64,000 nucleotides of DNA from Clostridiales bacterium (GTDB lineage: Bacteria; Bacillota; Clostridia; Lachnospirales; Lachnospiraceae). The notes beneath the pieces are model-generated. The model was not told where the DNA came from, ran no database searches, and worked only from the letters and a program-made list of their open reading frames with translations. Position 1 is the first letter of the stretch. Each line of letters begins with the position of its first letter. Below are positions 26,105-34,299 of the stretch, one piece after another. Location: positions 1 to 64,000 of the forward strand of contig JAAYNV010000043.1 of NCBI GenBank assembly GCA_012520645.1, in the 5' to 3' direction. The position numbers and the translations under genes are program-made.

Positions 26105-28741
26105 GTGAAAGCATACGGTGTAAATGAATTACGAAAAATGTTTTTGGAATTCTTCGAAAGCAAGGGACATCTTGCAATGAAGAGTTTTTCTCTGGTACCA
26201 CATAATGATAACAGTCTGCTGCTCATCAATTCCGGTATGGCACCGTTGAAACCCTATTTTACAGGGCAGGAGATCCCGCCGAGAAGAAGAGTGACTACCT
26301 GTCAGAAATGTATTCGTACAGGCGATATCGAGAATATCGGTAAGACTGCACGACATGGTACTTTTTTTGAGATGTTGGGAAACTTTTCCTTTGGGGATTA
26401 TTTTAAGCATGAAGCGATTGGATGGACATGGGAGTTTTTAACTGAGGTCGTTGGACTTGATCCGGACAGACTCTATCCGTCTATATATCAGGATGATGAG
26501 GAAGCATTCGAAATCTGGAATAAGGAAATTGGCATTCCGGCAGAGCGTATTTTCCGGTTTGACAAGGAAGATAACTTCTGGGAGCACGGCTCCGGTCCTT
26601 GTGGTCCGTGTTCGGAGGTATATTATGACCGCGGAGAGAAATATGGCTGCGGTAAACCGGGATGTACGGTAGGCTGTGACTGTGACCGTTATATTGAGGT
26701 ATGGAATAACGTATTTACCCAGTTTGATAATGATGGAAAGGGAAACTATACAGAGCTTGAGCAGAAGAATATTGATACCGGAATGGGCTTAGAGAGACTG
26801 GCGGCTGTTGTGCAGGATGTACCTTCTATTTTTGATGTGGATACGATACGGGCACTTCGTGACCATGTCTGCAGACTGGCAGGCAAGGAATATCAGAAGG
26901 AATACAAGTGGGATGTTTCCATACGAATTGTCACCGATCATATCCGTTCGGCTACCTTTATGATTTCCGATGGTATCATGCCGACCAATGAAGGAAGAGG
27001 CTATGTACTGCGTCGTATCATCCGCCGTGCAGCGCGTCATGGAAGACTGCTTGGAATTGATGGAGAATTTCTGGCGACGCTATCGGAAACCGTTATTCAG
27101 GGCAGCAAAGATGGTTATCCGGAGTTAGAGGAAAAGAAGGACTTTATTTTGAATGTCCTGACGCAGGAGGAAAATAAATTTAATAAGACCATTGATCAGG
27201 GGCTTAGCATTCTGGCTGAGATGGAGAAAACCATGGAACAGGAGGGCAGAAAGGAACTTTCCGGTACAGATGCCTTTAAACTGTATGATACCTATGGATT
27301 CCCGCTTGACCTGACGATGGAGATTCTGGAGGAAAAAGGTTTTCAAGTAGATGAAAAGGGCTTTGCCGAAGCAATGGAAGAACAGAAGGTGAAAGCCAGA
27401 TCTGCACGTAAGGTAACGAACTATATGGGTGCAGATGTAACAGTGTACGAATCCATTGATCCGTCTATTACGTCAGCTTTTGTAGGTTATGATAAATTGA
27501 GCCATACCTCTCGGATTTCGGTTATGACAACAGAGACCGAAGTGGTACAGGCATTGACGGATGGAGAGGTTGGAACCATTATCGTGGATGAGACGCCATT
27601 CTATGCGACGATGGGCGGACAGTGTGCAGATACGGGTGTGATTACCTGCATGGACGGTGAATTTAAGGTAGAAGATACTGTGAAGCTGTTAGGTGGAAAA
27701 ATCGGACATATCGGTAAAGTAACCAAGGGAATGTTCCGTACCGGTGATGGTGTGACGTTGACGGTGGATGCACAGAGAAGGGCAGATACCTGCAAAAATC
27801 ATTCTGCAACCCACTTATTACAGAAGGCACTCAGAACCGTACTGGGAACACACGTAGAGCAGGCTGGTTCTTATGTAGACAAAGACAGACTTCGTTTTGA
27901 CTTTTCTCATTTCTCAGCTATGACGCAGGAAGAGATTGAGAAGGTGGAAGCAATTGTCAATGAGGAGATTGCAGCAGCACTTCCGGTCGTAACTGAGGTT
28001 ATGGATATTGAAGAAGCCAAGAAGAGTGGTGCAATGGCGCTTTTTGGTGAAAAATATGGTGAGAAGGTGCGTGTAGTGCGTATGGGAGAGTTCTCTACCG
28101 AACTTTGTGGTGGTACCCATGTAGCGAATACCGGACTGATTTCATCCTTCCGTATTGTTTCTGAGAGTGGTGTTGCAGCAGGTGTGCGCAGAATCGAAGC
28201 GCTGACTGGAAACGGATTAAACGCCTATTACCGTGGTCTGGAAGAGACTCTTGTAAAAGCGGCGAAGGCAGCCAAAACGACTCCGGCAGCACTGGTAGAA
28301 AAGATAGAGCATATGGCAGTGGAACTGAAGGAATTACATGCAGAAAATGAGTCTTTAAAGAGCAGGGCAGCCAAGGAAGCTCTGGGGGATGTCATGGACA
28401 GCGTAACAGAAATTAAGGGGGTAAAACTCCTTGCTTCTAAAGTAGCCGGAGTGGATATGAATGGACTGCGTGAGTTGGGTGATTCGCTGAAGGAGAAGCT
28501 GGGTGAAGGTGTGGTTGTGCTTTTGTCAGAGTGTGACGGAAGAGTCAATATGGTAGCCATGGCAACTGACGGAGCTGTATCCCTGGGCGCACATGCGGGG
28601 AACCTGATTAAAGGCATCGCGGCACTGGTAGGCGGTGGCGGCGGCGGACGTCCGAATATGGCGCAGGCCGGCGGTAAGAATCCGGCAGGAATCGATCAGG
28701 CAATTACAGAGACTGCCAGGGTACTGGAAGGACAGTTGTAA
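26105..28741 (+). CDS. alaS: Alanyl-tRNA synthetase
   Basis: 878 aa from GTG 26105, which has TGGAGGAAA upstream and gives the normal N terminus (KAYGVNELRKMFLEFFESKG). The class II catalytic core contains NSGMAPLKPYFTG, KTARHGTFFEMLGNFSFGDY and the RIIRRAARHGRLLG stretch. The editing domain has zinc ligands in SATHLL and CGGTHV. A C-terminal DHHA1/C-Ala domain ends in a Gly-rich AALVGGGGGGRPNMAQAGGK. It charges tRNA-Ala and hydrolyses mischarged Ser/Gly. Complete and of ordinary length. Confidence 0.97.
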   Translation: MKAYGVNELRKMFLEFFESKGHLAMKSFSLVPHNDNSLLLINSGMAPLKPYFTGQEIPPRRRVTTCQKCIRTGDIENIGKTARHGTFFEMLGNFSFGDYFKHEAIGWTWEFLTEVVGLDPDRLYPSIYQDDEEAFEIWNKEIGIPAERIFRFDKEDNFWEHGSGPCGPCSEVYYDRGEKYGCGKPGCTVGCDCDRYIEVWNNVFTQFDNDGKGNYTELEQKNIDTGMGLERLAAVVQDVPSIFDVDTIRALRDHVCRLAGKEYQKEYKWDVSIRIVTDHIRSATFMISDGIMPTNEGRGYVLRRIIRRAARHGRLLGIDGEFLATLSETVIQGSKDGYPELEEKKDFILNVLTQEENKFNKTIDQGLSILAEMEKTMEQEGRKELSGTDAFKLYDTYGFPLDLTMEILEEKGFQVDEKGFAEAMEEQKVKARSARKVTNYMGADVTVYESIDPSITSAFVGYDKLSHTSRISVMTTETEVVQALTDGEVGTIIVDETPFYATMGGQCADTGVITCMDGEFKVEDTVKLLGGKIGHIGKVTKGMFRTGDGVTLTVDAQRRADTCKNHSATHLLQKALRTVLGTHVEQAGSYVDKDRLRFDFSHFSAMTQEEIEKVEAIVNEEIAAALPVVTEVMDIEEAKKSGAMALFGEKYGEKVRVVRMGEFSTELCGGTHVANTGLISSFRIVSESGVAAGVRRIEALTGNGLNAYYRGLEETLVKAAKAAKTTPAALVEKIEHMAVELKELHAENESLKSRAAKEALGDVMDSVTEIKGVKLLASKVAGVDMNGLRELGDSLKEKLGEGVVVLLSECDGRVNMVAMATDGAVSLGAHAGNLIKGIAALVGGGGGGRPNMAQAGGKNPAGIDQAITETARVLEGQL

Positions 28742-28757
28742 AAAAATAAAAAAACAG

Positions 28758-28785
28758 TTGACGAACAGGAATAATCTGTTATAAT
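28758..28785 (+). promoter_or_regulatory. Promoter of rpsU
   Basis: TTGACG (28758-28763), 16-bp spacer, TATAAT (28780-28785). The roughly 90-nt leader that follows contains two small inverted repeats (GCATGC around 28795 with GCATGT around 28815, and CAGTC/GGACTG around 28837-28860). Confidence 0.75.
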
Positions 28786-28880
28786 ATTAGTTGTGCATGC
28801 GGATAGTGTTATCAGCATGTAAAAAAATACCCGGTCAGTCGAAGCACGAGAAGGGACTGAAGGGAGGTTAGGTGTGAATC

Positions 28881-29057
28881 ATGTCAAACGTAATCGTAAA
28901 AGAGAACGAGACTTTAGATAGCGCTTTACGTCGCTTTAAGAGAAGTTGCGCGAAGGCTGGTATCCAGCAGGAGATTCGTAAGAGAGAACATTACGAAAAG
29001 CCAAGTGTAAGACGTAAAAAGAAATCTGAAGCAGCAAGAAAACGTAAATATAACTAA
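28881..29057 (+). CDS. rpsU: 30S ribosomal protein S21
   Basis: 58 aa with RBS GGGAGG upstream. The sequence begins [20 protein letters not shown] and ends in a very basic tail ([17 protein letters not shown]), the standard S21 form. S21 binds near the 3' end of 16S rRNA and assists initiation. It is monocistronic, with its own promoter and terminator. Confidence 0.97.
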   Translation: MSNVIVKENETLDSALRRFKRSCAKAGIQQEIRKREHYEKPSVRRKKKSEAARKRKYN

Positions 29058-29066
29058 GAAAAAACT

Positions 29067-29102
29067 AAAAAATCCTTGGCATCATTGTGTCAGGGATTTT
29101 TT
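29067..29102 (+). terminator. Terminator of rpsU
   Basis: Stem AAAAAATCCTTGGCA / TGTCAGGGATTTTTT (29067-29081, 29088-29102) with G-U pairs and a 6-nt loop, ending in a T run. Confidence 0.88.
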
Positions 29103-29159
29103 AATTTCGAAGTAATACATCTTCTGAATCAGGGAAGATGTTTATGAGGAGTGAATACT

Positions 29160-29753
29160 ATGTGGACAAGGGAAATATTTGGTACAGATGTGTACCATCT
29201 CGTCGCAGCATTTCTGATCTACAGTATGTTGGGATGGCTGGTGGAATCTATTTATATGTCAATTTGTAACCGGAAACTGACAAACAGAGGTTTTTCCAAA
29301 GGACCATTCTGCCCGATTTATGGATTCGGTGCAGTGGTCGGTTATCTGATTCTGCATCCATTGGCAGGCAGCTATGTAAAACTATATTTGGTTGGCGCCC
29401 TTCTGGCAACTATATTTGAATTTATTGTGGGCAAGCTTATGATCAGGCTGTTTGGTGAACTTTGGTGGGATTATAATGAAAAGCCGTGTAATTATAAAGG
29501 CATCATCTGTCTGGAAAGCACTGTGGCATGGGGGTTCTATGCGGTGATTATTATTATGTTTTTGAACTCCAAGGTGATGGGATTTATTGATTACTATTCC
29601 TATGAAATGGGACTTAGAGCATGTAAAATTGTGCTTGCTGTTGCTACGGTAGATTTCATGTATCATCTTTTGGCTGCATTACATATTGATATTCGGAAAT
29701 ATTCAGAGAAACTGGCAGACAGATATCATGCTTTTAAAGCCAGATTGTATTAG
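29160..29753 (+). CDS. Putative ABC transporter permease-like membrane protein (PF06541/CmpB family)
   Basis: 197 aa from ATG 29160, placed 9 bp after ATGAGGA; the GTG at 29151 abuts the RBS. About five hydrophobic helices. The family signature is visible early: YSMLGWLVESIYMSICNRKL followed by NRGFSKGPFCPIYGFGAV. Family members are called putative ABC permeases, but no ATPase is nearby and the transport role is unproven. Its own terminator follows (29772-29818). Confidence 0.8.
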   Translation: MWTREIFGTDVYHLVAAFLIYSMLGWLVESIYMSICNRKLTNRGFSKGPFCPIYGFGAVVGYLILHPLAGSYVKLYLVGALLATIFEFIVGKLMIRLFGELWWDYNEKPCNYKGIICLESTVAWGFYAVIIIMFLNSKVMGFIDYYSYEMGLRACKIVLAVATVDFMYHLLAALHIDIRKYSEKLADRYHAFKARLY

Positions 29754-29771
29754 GATAAAGAGGAAAAGAAT

Positions 29772-29818
29772 TCCGGCAGGATTTGGTGGGAGCACACCAG
29801 ATCTGCCGGAGTTTTTTT
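29772..29818 (+). terminator. Terminator after the PF06541-family gene
   Basis: An imperfect stem pairs TCCGGCAG..GGTG with CACC..CTGCCGGA (29772-29788, 29795-29810), followed by T7 (29812-29818). Confidence 0.88.
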
Positions 29819-29851
29819 GCCTGCGAATAAAAGAGCGGATGTATTCATAAG

Positions 29852-31087
29852 ATGATAGCAGAACTGGAAAGCAGGAGCGTGAATGCAGCTTTGAACAGAG
29901 GTATAAAAAGCAGGGAACAGAGAGGTTTGAAAAGGATTCTGGCAGTGTGTCTGGCAGTGTGTTTCTGGCTGAATAGTGTGGCCTATGGATATGCGGATTC
30001 GCAGGCGATATCAATTGCAGCGCCATCAGGTATTCTGATGGAGGCATCCACCGGGCAGGTGATTTTTGAAAAGGACGCGGATACGCGTAGAAGTCCTGCC
30101 AGTGTCACAAAGATCATGACGATGCTTCTGACCTTTGAAGCATTGGAAAACGGAAAAATAAAATTGACAGATCAGGTTGTGACGAGTGCGCATGCAAAAT
30201 CCATGGGCGGATCGCAGGTTTTTTTGGAGGAGGGCGAGATTCAGACGGTTGATACGCTCATCAAGTGCATTGTAGTAGCCAGCGGAAATGATGCGTCGGT
30301 AGCGATGGCTGAACATATTGCGGGCAGTGAAGAAGCATTTGTGGCTATGATGAATGAAAAAGCAGCAGAACTCGGCATGGAGAATACGCACTTTGAGGAC
30401 TGCTGTGGTCTGACAGCATCGGATAATCACTATACAACAGCGAGAGATATCGCAATTATGTCCAGAGAGTTGATTACAAAATATCCGCAGATTTTTCAGT
30501 ATACGGGAATCTGGATGGAAGATATTACACATACGACTGCCAAGGGGAGCAGTACATTTACCCTTTCGAGTACCAACAAACTATTGAAACAGTATGAATG
30601 GGCGACCGGACTTAAAACCGGTTCTACCAGTAAGGCAAAATACTGCTTGTCCGCTACAGCCAAACGGGACGGTATTGATATGATTGCTGTTGTTATGGCG
30701 GCGCCGGATTATAAGGTGCGCTTTCAGGATGCGATTACGATGTTAAACTATGGTTTTGCGGTCAGCCACGTATATGTGGATGAAAATAAGGATACACTTG
30801 CAAAACAGCCGGTAGCCGGTGGAATTACAGAGAGCGCGGGATTGAAATATGCAGGAGAATTCCGTTATCTGGATACGGAGGGAAATGATCTGTCCGCGAT
30901 TGAAAAGCAGATTCATTTACCGGAGAGCGTAAATACGCCGGTTAAGGAGGGAGACAAAGCAGGAGAAGCAGTTTATCTCTTGAACGGCAAGCAGATCGGC
31001 ATGGTTGAAATTTTGTTTGCAGAGGGTGTGGAAACGGCAGTTTATAAGGATTATCTGCAGAAGGTATTCCGGGAATTCCTTTTATAA
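29852..31087 (+). CDS. D-alanyl-D-alanine carboxypeptidase (DacF type, PBP5 family)
   Basis: 411 aa if it starts at ATG 29852; TTG 29927 would give a more usual signal peptide (LKRILAVCLAVCFWLNSVAYGYA). Active-site motifs are SVTK in SPASVTKIMT, SGN in VVASGNDASVAMAEH and KTG in TGLKTGSTSK. A C-terminal beta domain follows (about 310-390), then a short amphipathic tail for membrane attachment. It trims the terminal D-Ala from peptidoglycan stem peptides outside the membrane. A perfect 13-bp inverted repeat spans its stop codon. Confidence 0.93.
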   Translation: MIAELESRSVNAALNRGIKSREQRGLKRILAVCLAVCFWLNSVAYGYADSQAISIAAPSGILMEASTGQVIFEKDADTRRSPASVTKIMTMLLTFEALENGKIKLTDQVVTSAHAKSMGGSQVFLEEGEIQTVDTLIKCIVVASGNDASVAMAEHIAGSEEAFVAMMNEKAAELGMENTHFEDCCGLTASDNHYTTARDIAIMSRELITKYPQIFQYTGIWMEDITHTTAKGSSTFTLSSTNKLLKQYEWATGLKTGSTSKAKYCLSATAKRDGIDMIAVVMAAPDYKVRFQDAITMLNYGFAVSHVYVDENKDTLAKQPVAGGITESAGLKYAGEFRYLDTEGNDLSAIEKQIHLPESVNTPVKEGDKAGEAVYLLNGKQIGMVEILFAEGVETAVYKDYLQKVFREFLL

Positions 31088-31103
31088 CTTTTATAAAAGG
31101 AAT
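31075..31103. repeat. Perfect 13-bp inverted repeat over the carboxypeptidase stop codon
   Basis: ATTCCTTTTATAA (31075-31087) and its exact complement (31091-31103) with a 3-nt loop. The stop codon is in the left arm. AT-rich with no T tract after it, so it is a poor intrinsic terminator; it may be an mRNA 3' end stabiliser or a protein site. A -10 box follows at 31112. Confidence 0.7.
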
Positions 31104-31106
31104 GGA

Positions 31107-31117
31107 TATGTTATACT
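31107..31117 (+). promoter_or_regulatory. Putative extended -10 promoter of the metallophosphoesterase
   Basis: TG at 31109-31110 followed by TATACT (31112-31117). The -35 region 17 bp upstream (TTTTAT) is weak. It lies about 80 bp before the next start codon. Confidence 0.4.
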
Positions 31118-31198
31118 CTATACATTGTTTGATATTTTGTGGCACAGTAACGTCGGGCGATTTCCTTTTTAAGAGAACCAGCGGATAGGAGAAGCAGA

Positions 31199-32056
31199 AT
31201 GTGGATGATATTTGGCGTGGCAGCGGTATTGCTTGTTTTGTGGTTTGTTCTGGTATGGATTCGGGATATAAACCGTTTTGTGATAGTAGAATATAAAATA
31301 GAAGCTGAGGGATTAAAGAAACCTTTTACCTTTCAATTGTTGTCTGACCTGCACAATAAAGCCTATGGAAAGCGGAACGGGAAGCTGGCAGAGGCAGTGC
31401 TTCAAATTCCGGCAGATGCCATTTTGGTGGCAGGTGACATGTATACTTCAAAAAGCGGTACCGGATTTGAACACGCGTTGGAATTGTTTGAACAAATATG
31501 CAGGAAATGTCCGGTCTATTATGCAAACGGAAACCATGAACATAAGACCAGAGTGCGCCCGGATATATTCGGAAGGATGTATGAGGAATACTGGAAGGAG
31601 ATGGAAAAACTTGGAATCAGACCGCTTTCCAATGAGCAGGTATGTCTGTCTGAGTATGGAATCCATCTGTATGGATTGGAACTTGGAAGAGATTTTTTTA
31701 AACATTTTCAAAAGAGACCGTTTCCCGACCGGTATCTGGAACAGCTTTTAGGGGAAAGAAAAGAAGAAGGATGTAATCTGCTCATTGCTCATAATCCGGA
31801 TTATTTTCCGGAATATGCAAAGTGGGGCGCGGATGTGGTAGTTTCCGGTCATGTGCATGGAGGTGTAGTGAGGCTGCCTGTTTTGGGCGGAGTACTTTCT
31901 CCTGCGCTTCATTTGTTTCCAAAATATGATGGCGGGGAATTTCATGAGGGCAGCGCAACGATGATCCTGGGCAGAGGACTCGGGATGCATACGATTCCGG
32001 TGCGGATGTGGAATCCGGCAGAACTTGTAGTGGTACATCTGGTGCCCAAAAAGTAG
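31199..32056 (+). CDS. Membrane-anchored metallophosphoesterase (calcineurin-like)
   Basis: 285 aa. The N-terminal transmembrane anchor (about 2-22) is followed by a phosphoesterase domain with all metal-binding blocks: LLSDLHNK (D-x-H), VAGDMYT (GD), YANGNHEHK (GNHE), LLIAHNPDYF (H) and VVSGHVHGGVVRLPV (GHxH). Related to YkuE/YaeI-type enzymes; the substrate may be a lipid or wall phosphoester (inference). RBS AGGAGAAG. Confidence 0.9.
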   Translation: MWMIFGVAAVLLVLWFVLVWIRDINRFVIVEYKIEAEGLKKPFTFQLLSDLHNKAYGKRNGKLAEAVLQIPADAILVAGDMYTSKSGTGFEHALELFEQICRKCPVYYANGNHEHKTRVRPDIFGRMYEEYWKEMEKLGIRPLSNEQVCLSEYGIHLYGLELGRDFFKHFQKRPFPDRYLEQLLGERKEEGCNLLIAHNPDYFPEYAKWGADVVVSGHVHGGVVRLPVLGGVLSPALHLFPKYDGGEFHEGSATMILGRGLGMHTIPVRMWNPAELVVVHLVPKK

Positions 32057-32128
32057 GGGCAGTGCGCAGGCCATTTTGGGGTATCGACTGTCTGATGGAA
32101 AAACTTTGTAAAAAGAACAGAGGTTCTC

Positions 32129-32157
32129 TTGTCAAACGGAACGAAAGTTAGTACAAT
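32129..32157 (+). promoter_or_regulatory. Promoter of scpAB
   Basis: TTGTCA (32129-32134), 17-bp spacer, TACAAT (32152-32157), about 60 bp before scpA. Confidence 0.7.
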
Positions 32158-32215
32158 ATCTTGTGTCACTTTTTAAATGGCACACATGTATTAGTAGAAA
32201 GACAAGGGAAACATT

Positions 32216-32965
32216 ATGGCATTATCAGTAAAACTGGAGGTATTTGAGGGACCGCTTGACTTGCTCCTTCATCTGATTGAAAAAAATAAAGTGGATATTT
32301 ATGATATTCCGATTGTGGAAATCACTGAACAATATTTGGATTACATCCGTCAGATGGAAACAGAGGATATGAATGTCATGAGTGAATTTCTGGTTATGGC
32401 GGCAACCCTTTTAGATATCAAGTGTAAGATGCTGCTTCCCAAGGAAGTCAATGAGGAAGGCGAAGAGGAAGATCCAAGAGCGGAACTGGTTCAGAAGCTT
32501 TTGGAATATAAAATGTATAAATATATGTCCTTTGAACTGAAGGACAGACAGGTGGATGCGGAAAAGACGTTTTATAAGGCGCCGACTCTGCCGAAGGAGG
32601 TTGCAGAATACAGACAGCCGATCGATTACGAAGAGCTGGTAGGAGATATGACCTTAAATAAACTGCATGAAATATTTAAATCTATGATGAAACGGCAGGT
32701 AGACCGTATAGACCCGATTCGAAGCACCTATGGAAAGATTGAGAAGGATGAGGTCAACATGGATGAAAAGATTGCATATGTAGAGCATTATATCCGAAGT
32801 CACAGGAACTTCAGCTTCCGCACGCTGTTATCCAAACAGCATGGCAAGATGGAAATTATTGTTACATTTCTTGTTATTTTGGAAATGATGAAAACCGGAA
32901 GAATCAACATTGTGCAGGAAAATATTTTTGATGATATTCTGATTACCTCAAATGAGGCGGCATAG
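32216..32965 (+). CDS. scpA: Segregation and condensation protein ScpA (kleisin)
   Basis: 249 aa. The N-terminal signature KLEVFEGPLDLLLHLIEKNK and VDIYDIPIVEITEQYLDYI binds the SMC neck. The C-terminal winged helix (FRTLLSKQHGKMEIIVTFLV) binds the SMC head. ScpA joins SMC and ScpB in the bacterial condensin complex that compacts and separates chromosomes. scpB follows after 47 bp. Confidence 0.97.
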   Translation: MALSVKLEVFEGPLDLLLHLIEKNKVDIYDIPIVEITEQYLDYIRQMETEDMNVMSEFLVMAATLLDIKCKMLLPKEVNEEGEEEDPRAELVQKLLEYKMYKYMSFELKDRQVDAEKTFYKAPTLPKEVAEYRQPIDYEELVGDMTLNKLHEIFKSMMKRQVDRIDPIRSTYGKIEKDEVNMDEKIAYVEHYIRSHRNFSFRTLLSKQHGKMEIIVTFLVILEMMKTGRINIVQENIFDDILITSNEAA

Positions 32966-33012
32966 AGTGCCTGTTTGGCAGGAGCAAACAGGGGGCATAA
33001 GGAGTTTACAGA

Positions 33013-33582
33013 GTGGATAGAAAGAAGAAAGAAGCAGTATTGGAAGCGATACTGTTTACCATGGGAGAGTCAGTTGAGGTAAGCAGATTGGCAGCCGTGA
33101 TTGAGGAAGATGTGAAAACGACACGGACAATTCTGTATGAAATGGCGGAAAAATACAAGAGCGAGGATCGTGGAATTGATATTGTGGAACTGGAGGATTC
33201 TTTCCAGATGTGCACAAAGGGAGAGATGTATGAATATCTGATCAAAATCGCCAAGGCACCAAAAAAGCTGGTATTGACAGATACCCTGTTAGAGACGCTT
33301 TCCATTATTGCATACAAGCAGCCGGTAACTCGTCTGGAGATCGAAAAAATCCGAGGCGTGAGCAGTGATCATGCAGTCAATAAGTTAGTGGAATACAATC
33401 TGATTCATGAAATCGGAAGGCTGGATGCACCGGGAAGACCCCTGTTGTTTGGAACGACAGAAGAGTTTTTGCGGAGCTTTGGCGTGAAGTCACTGGACGA
33501 GCTTCCCGCTATGAATCCGGATCAGATCGAGGTATTCCGTGAGCAGGCACAGGAAGAAGCGCAGTTAAAGCTGGATATATAG
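33013..33582 (+). CDS. scpB: Segregation and condensation protein ScpB
   Basis: 189 aa from GTG with GGAG upstream. Two winged-helix domains: the first (KEAVLEAILFTMGESVEVSR) and the second (ETLSIIAYKQPVTRLEIEKI, then RGVSSDHAVNKLVE). The family motif GRLDAPGRPLLFGTTEEFLR is intact. It dimerises and binds ScpA in SMC-ScpAB. Followed by a terminator at 33642. Confidence 0.97.
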   Translation: MDRKKKEAVLEAILFTMGESVEVSRLAAVIEEDVKTTRTILYEMAEKYKSEDRGIDIVELEDSFQMCTKGEMYEYLIKIAKAPKKLVLTDTLLETLSIIAYKQPVTRLEIEKIRGVSSDHAVNKLVEYNLIHEIGRLDAPGRPLLFGTTEEFLRSFGVKSLDELPAMNPDQIEVFREQAQEEAQLKLDI

Positions 33583-33641
33583 AAAAATACGGAAAAATTG
33601 CTTTAAAAATAACACTATAAAATTTGAATAGAAAAAAGTTG

Positions 33642-33670
33642 AAACGGCAGAAAAAAATCTGCCGTTTTTT
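33642..33670 (+). terminator. Terminator of scpAB
   Basis: Stem AAACGGCAGA / TCTGCCGTTT (33642-33651, 33658-33667) with a 6-A loop, then TTT. The last T is the first base of the adjacent ECF-type promoter. Confidence 0.88.
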
Positions 33671-33696
33671 CAAACCTTTTGGGAAGAATATACGTC
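33670..33696 (+). promoter_or_regulatory. ECF-type (SigV/SigW-like) promoter of the sigma-factor gene
   Basis: TCAAAC followed by CTTTT (33670-33680) and CGTC (33693-33696), 17 bp between TCAAAC and CGTC. This closely resembles the TGAAAC...CGTC consensus of Firmicute ECF sigma factors and suggests autoregulation. A TATAAT at 33699-33704 could give a housekeeping -10, but without a fitting -35. Confidence 0.65.
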
Positions 33697-33793
33697 TATA
33701 TAATGTAAGGCTGAAATGCTGAATAAAAAATGTAAAACGAAGTGCCGTATACGTGGCAATCGTAAACGGTGCGGAGGGAAAGGTGGAGAGAAT

Positions 33794-34297
33794 GTGAAAA
33801 GAGATAAATATGATATTGTTGTGGAGCATATTCTGGATCATCAGGCAAAGAGCTATCGGATTGCTTACAGCTATGTATCTGAAAAAGAGGCTGCGCTTGA
33901 CATCGTGCAGAATGCGATATGCAGGGCACTTGAGAATTACCGGAATCTGCGGAATGTGGAGGCAGTCCAAAGCTGGTATTATCGGATTCTGGTAAATGAG
34001 GCAATCCAGTATATTAGGAAGCAGAAAAGAGAAATTTCCTGTGAGCCGCAGAACATGAAGGAAGAGGTGTATGTGGAGCACGCCTATGAGCCGGGGGAAG
34101 AGGTGTACCGGAAAGTATGTGAATTGCCGGAGCAGATGAAGACAGTAGTAATGCTTCACTATTTTGAACAGATGACGTTAAAGGAAATTGCTGAAGTAAC
34201 CGGTGCGAATGTGAATACCGTCAAGACGAGACTGTATACCGCACTAAAACGATTAAGGACAATGGTAGAGATAGAAGACGGAAAGGAGAATGGCTGA
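33794..34297 (+). CDS. ECF RNA polymerase sigma factor (SigV-like)
   Basis: 167 aa from GTG 33794, which follows AGGTGGAG; the frame is open back to 33716, but that stretch is rich in Lys/Cys and unlike the family. Region 2 (YRIAYSYVSEKEAALDIVQN, then AICRALENYRNL) and region 4 (MTLKEIAEVTGANVNTVKTR, then LYTALKRLR) are clear. The next gene, 2 bp downstream, encodes an RsiV-like membrane anti-sigma factor. In B. subtilis and C. difficile this pair answers lysozyme; the same stimulus here is inference. Confidence 0.88.
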   Translation: MKRDKYDIVVEHILDHQAKSYRIAYSYVSEKEAALDIVQNAICRALENYRNLRNVEAVQSWYYRILVNEAIQYIRKQKREISCEPQNMKEEVYVEHAYEPGEEVYRKVCELPEQMKTVVMLHYFEQMTLKEIAEVTGANVNTVKTRLYTALKRLRTMVEIEDGKENG

Positions 34298-34299
34298 AT

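Noticed and set aside
33716-33793. N-terminal extension of the ECF sigma factor
   Set aside because: Lys/Arg/Cys-rich and unlike the family; GTG 33794 has a good RBS.
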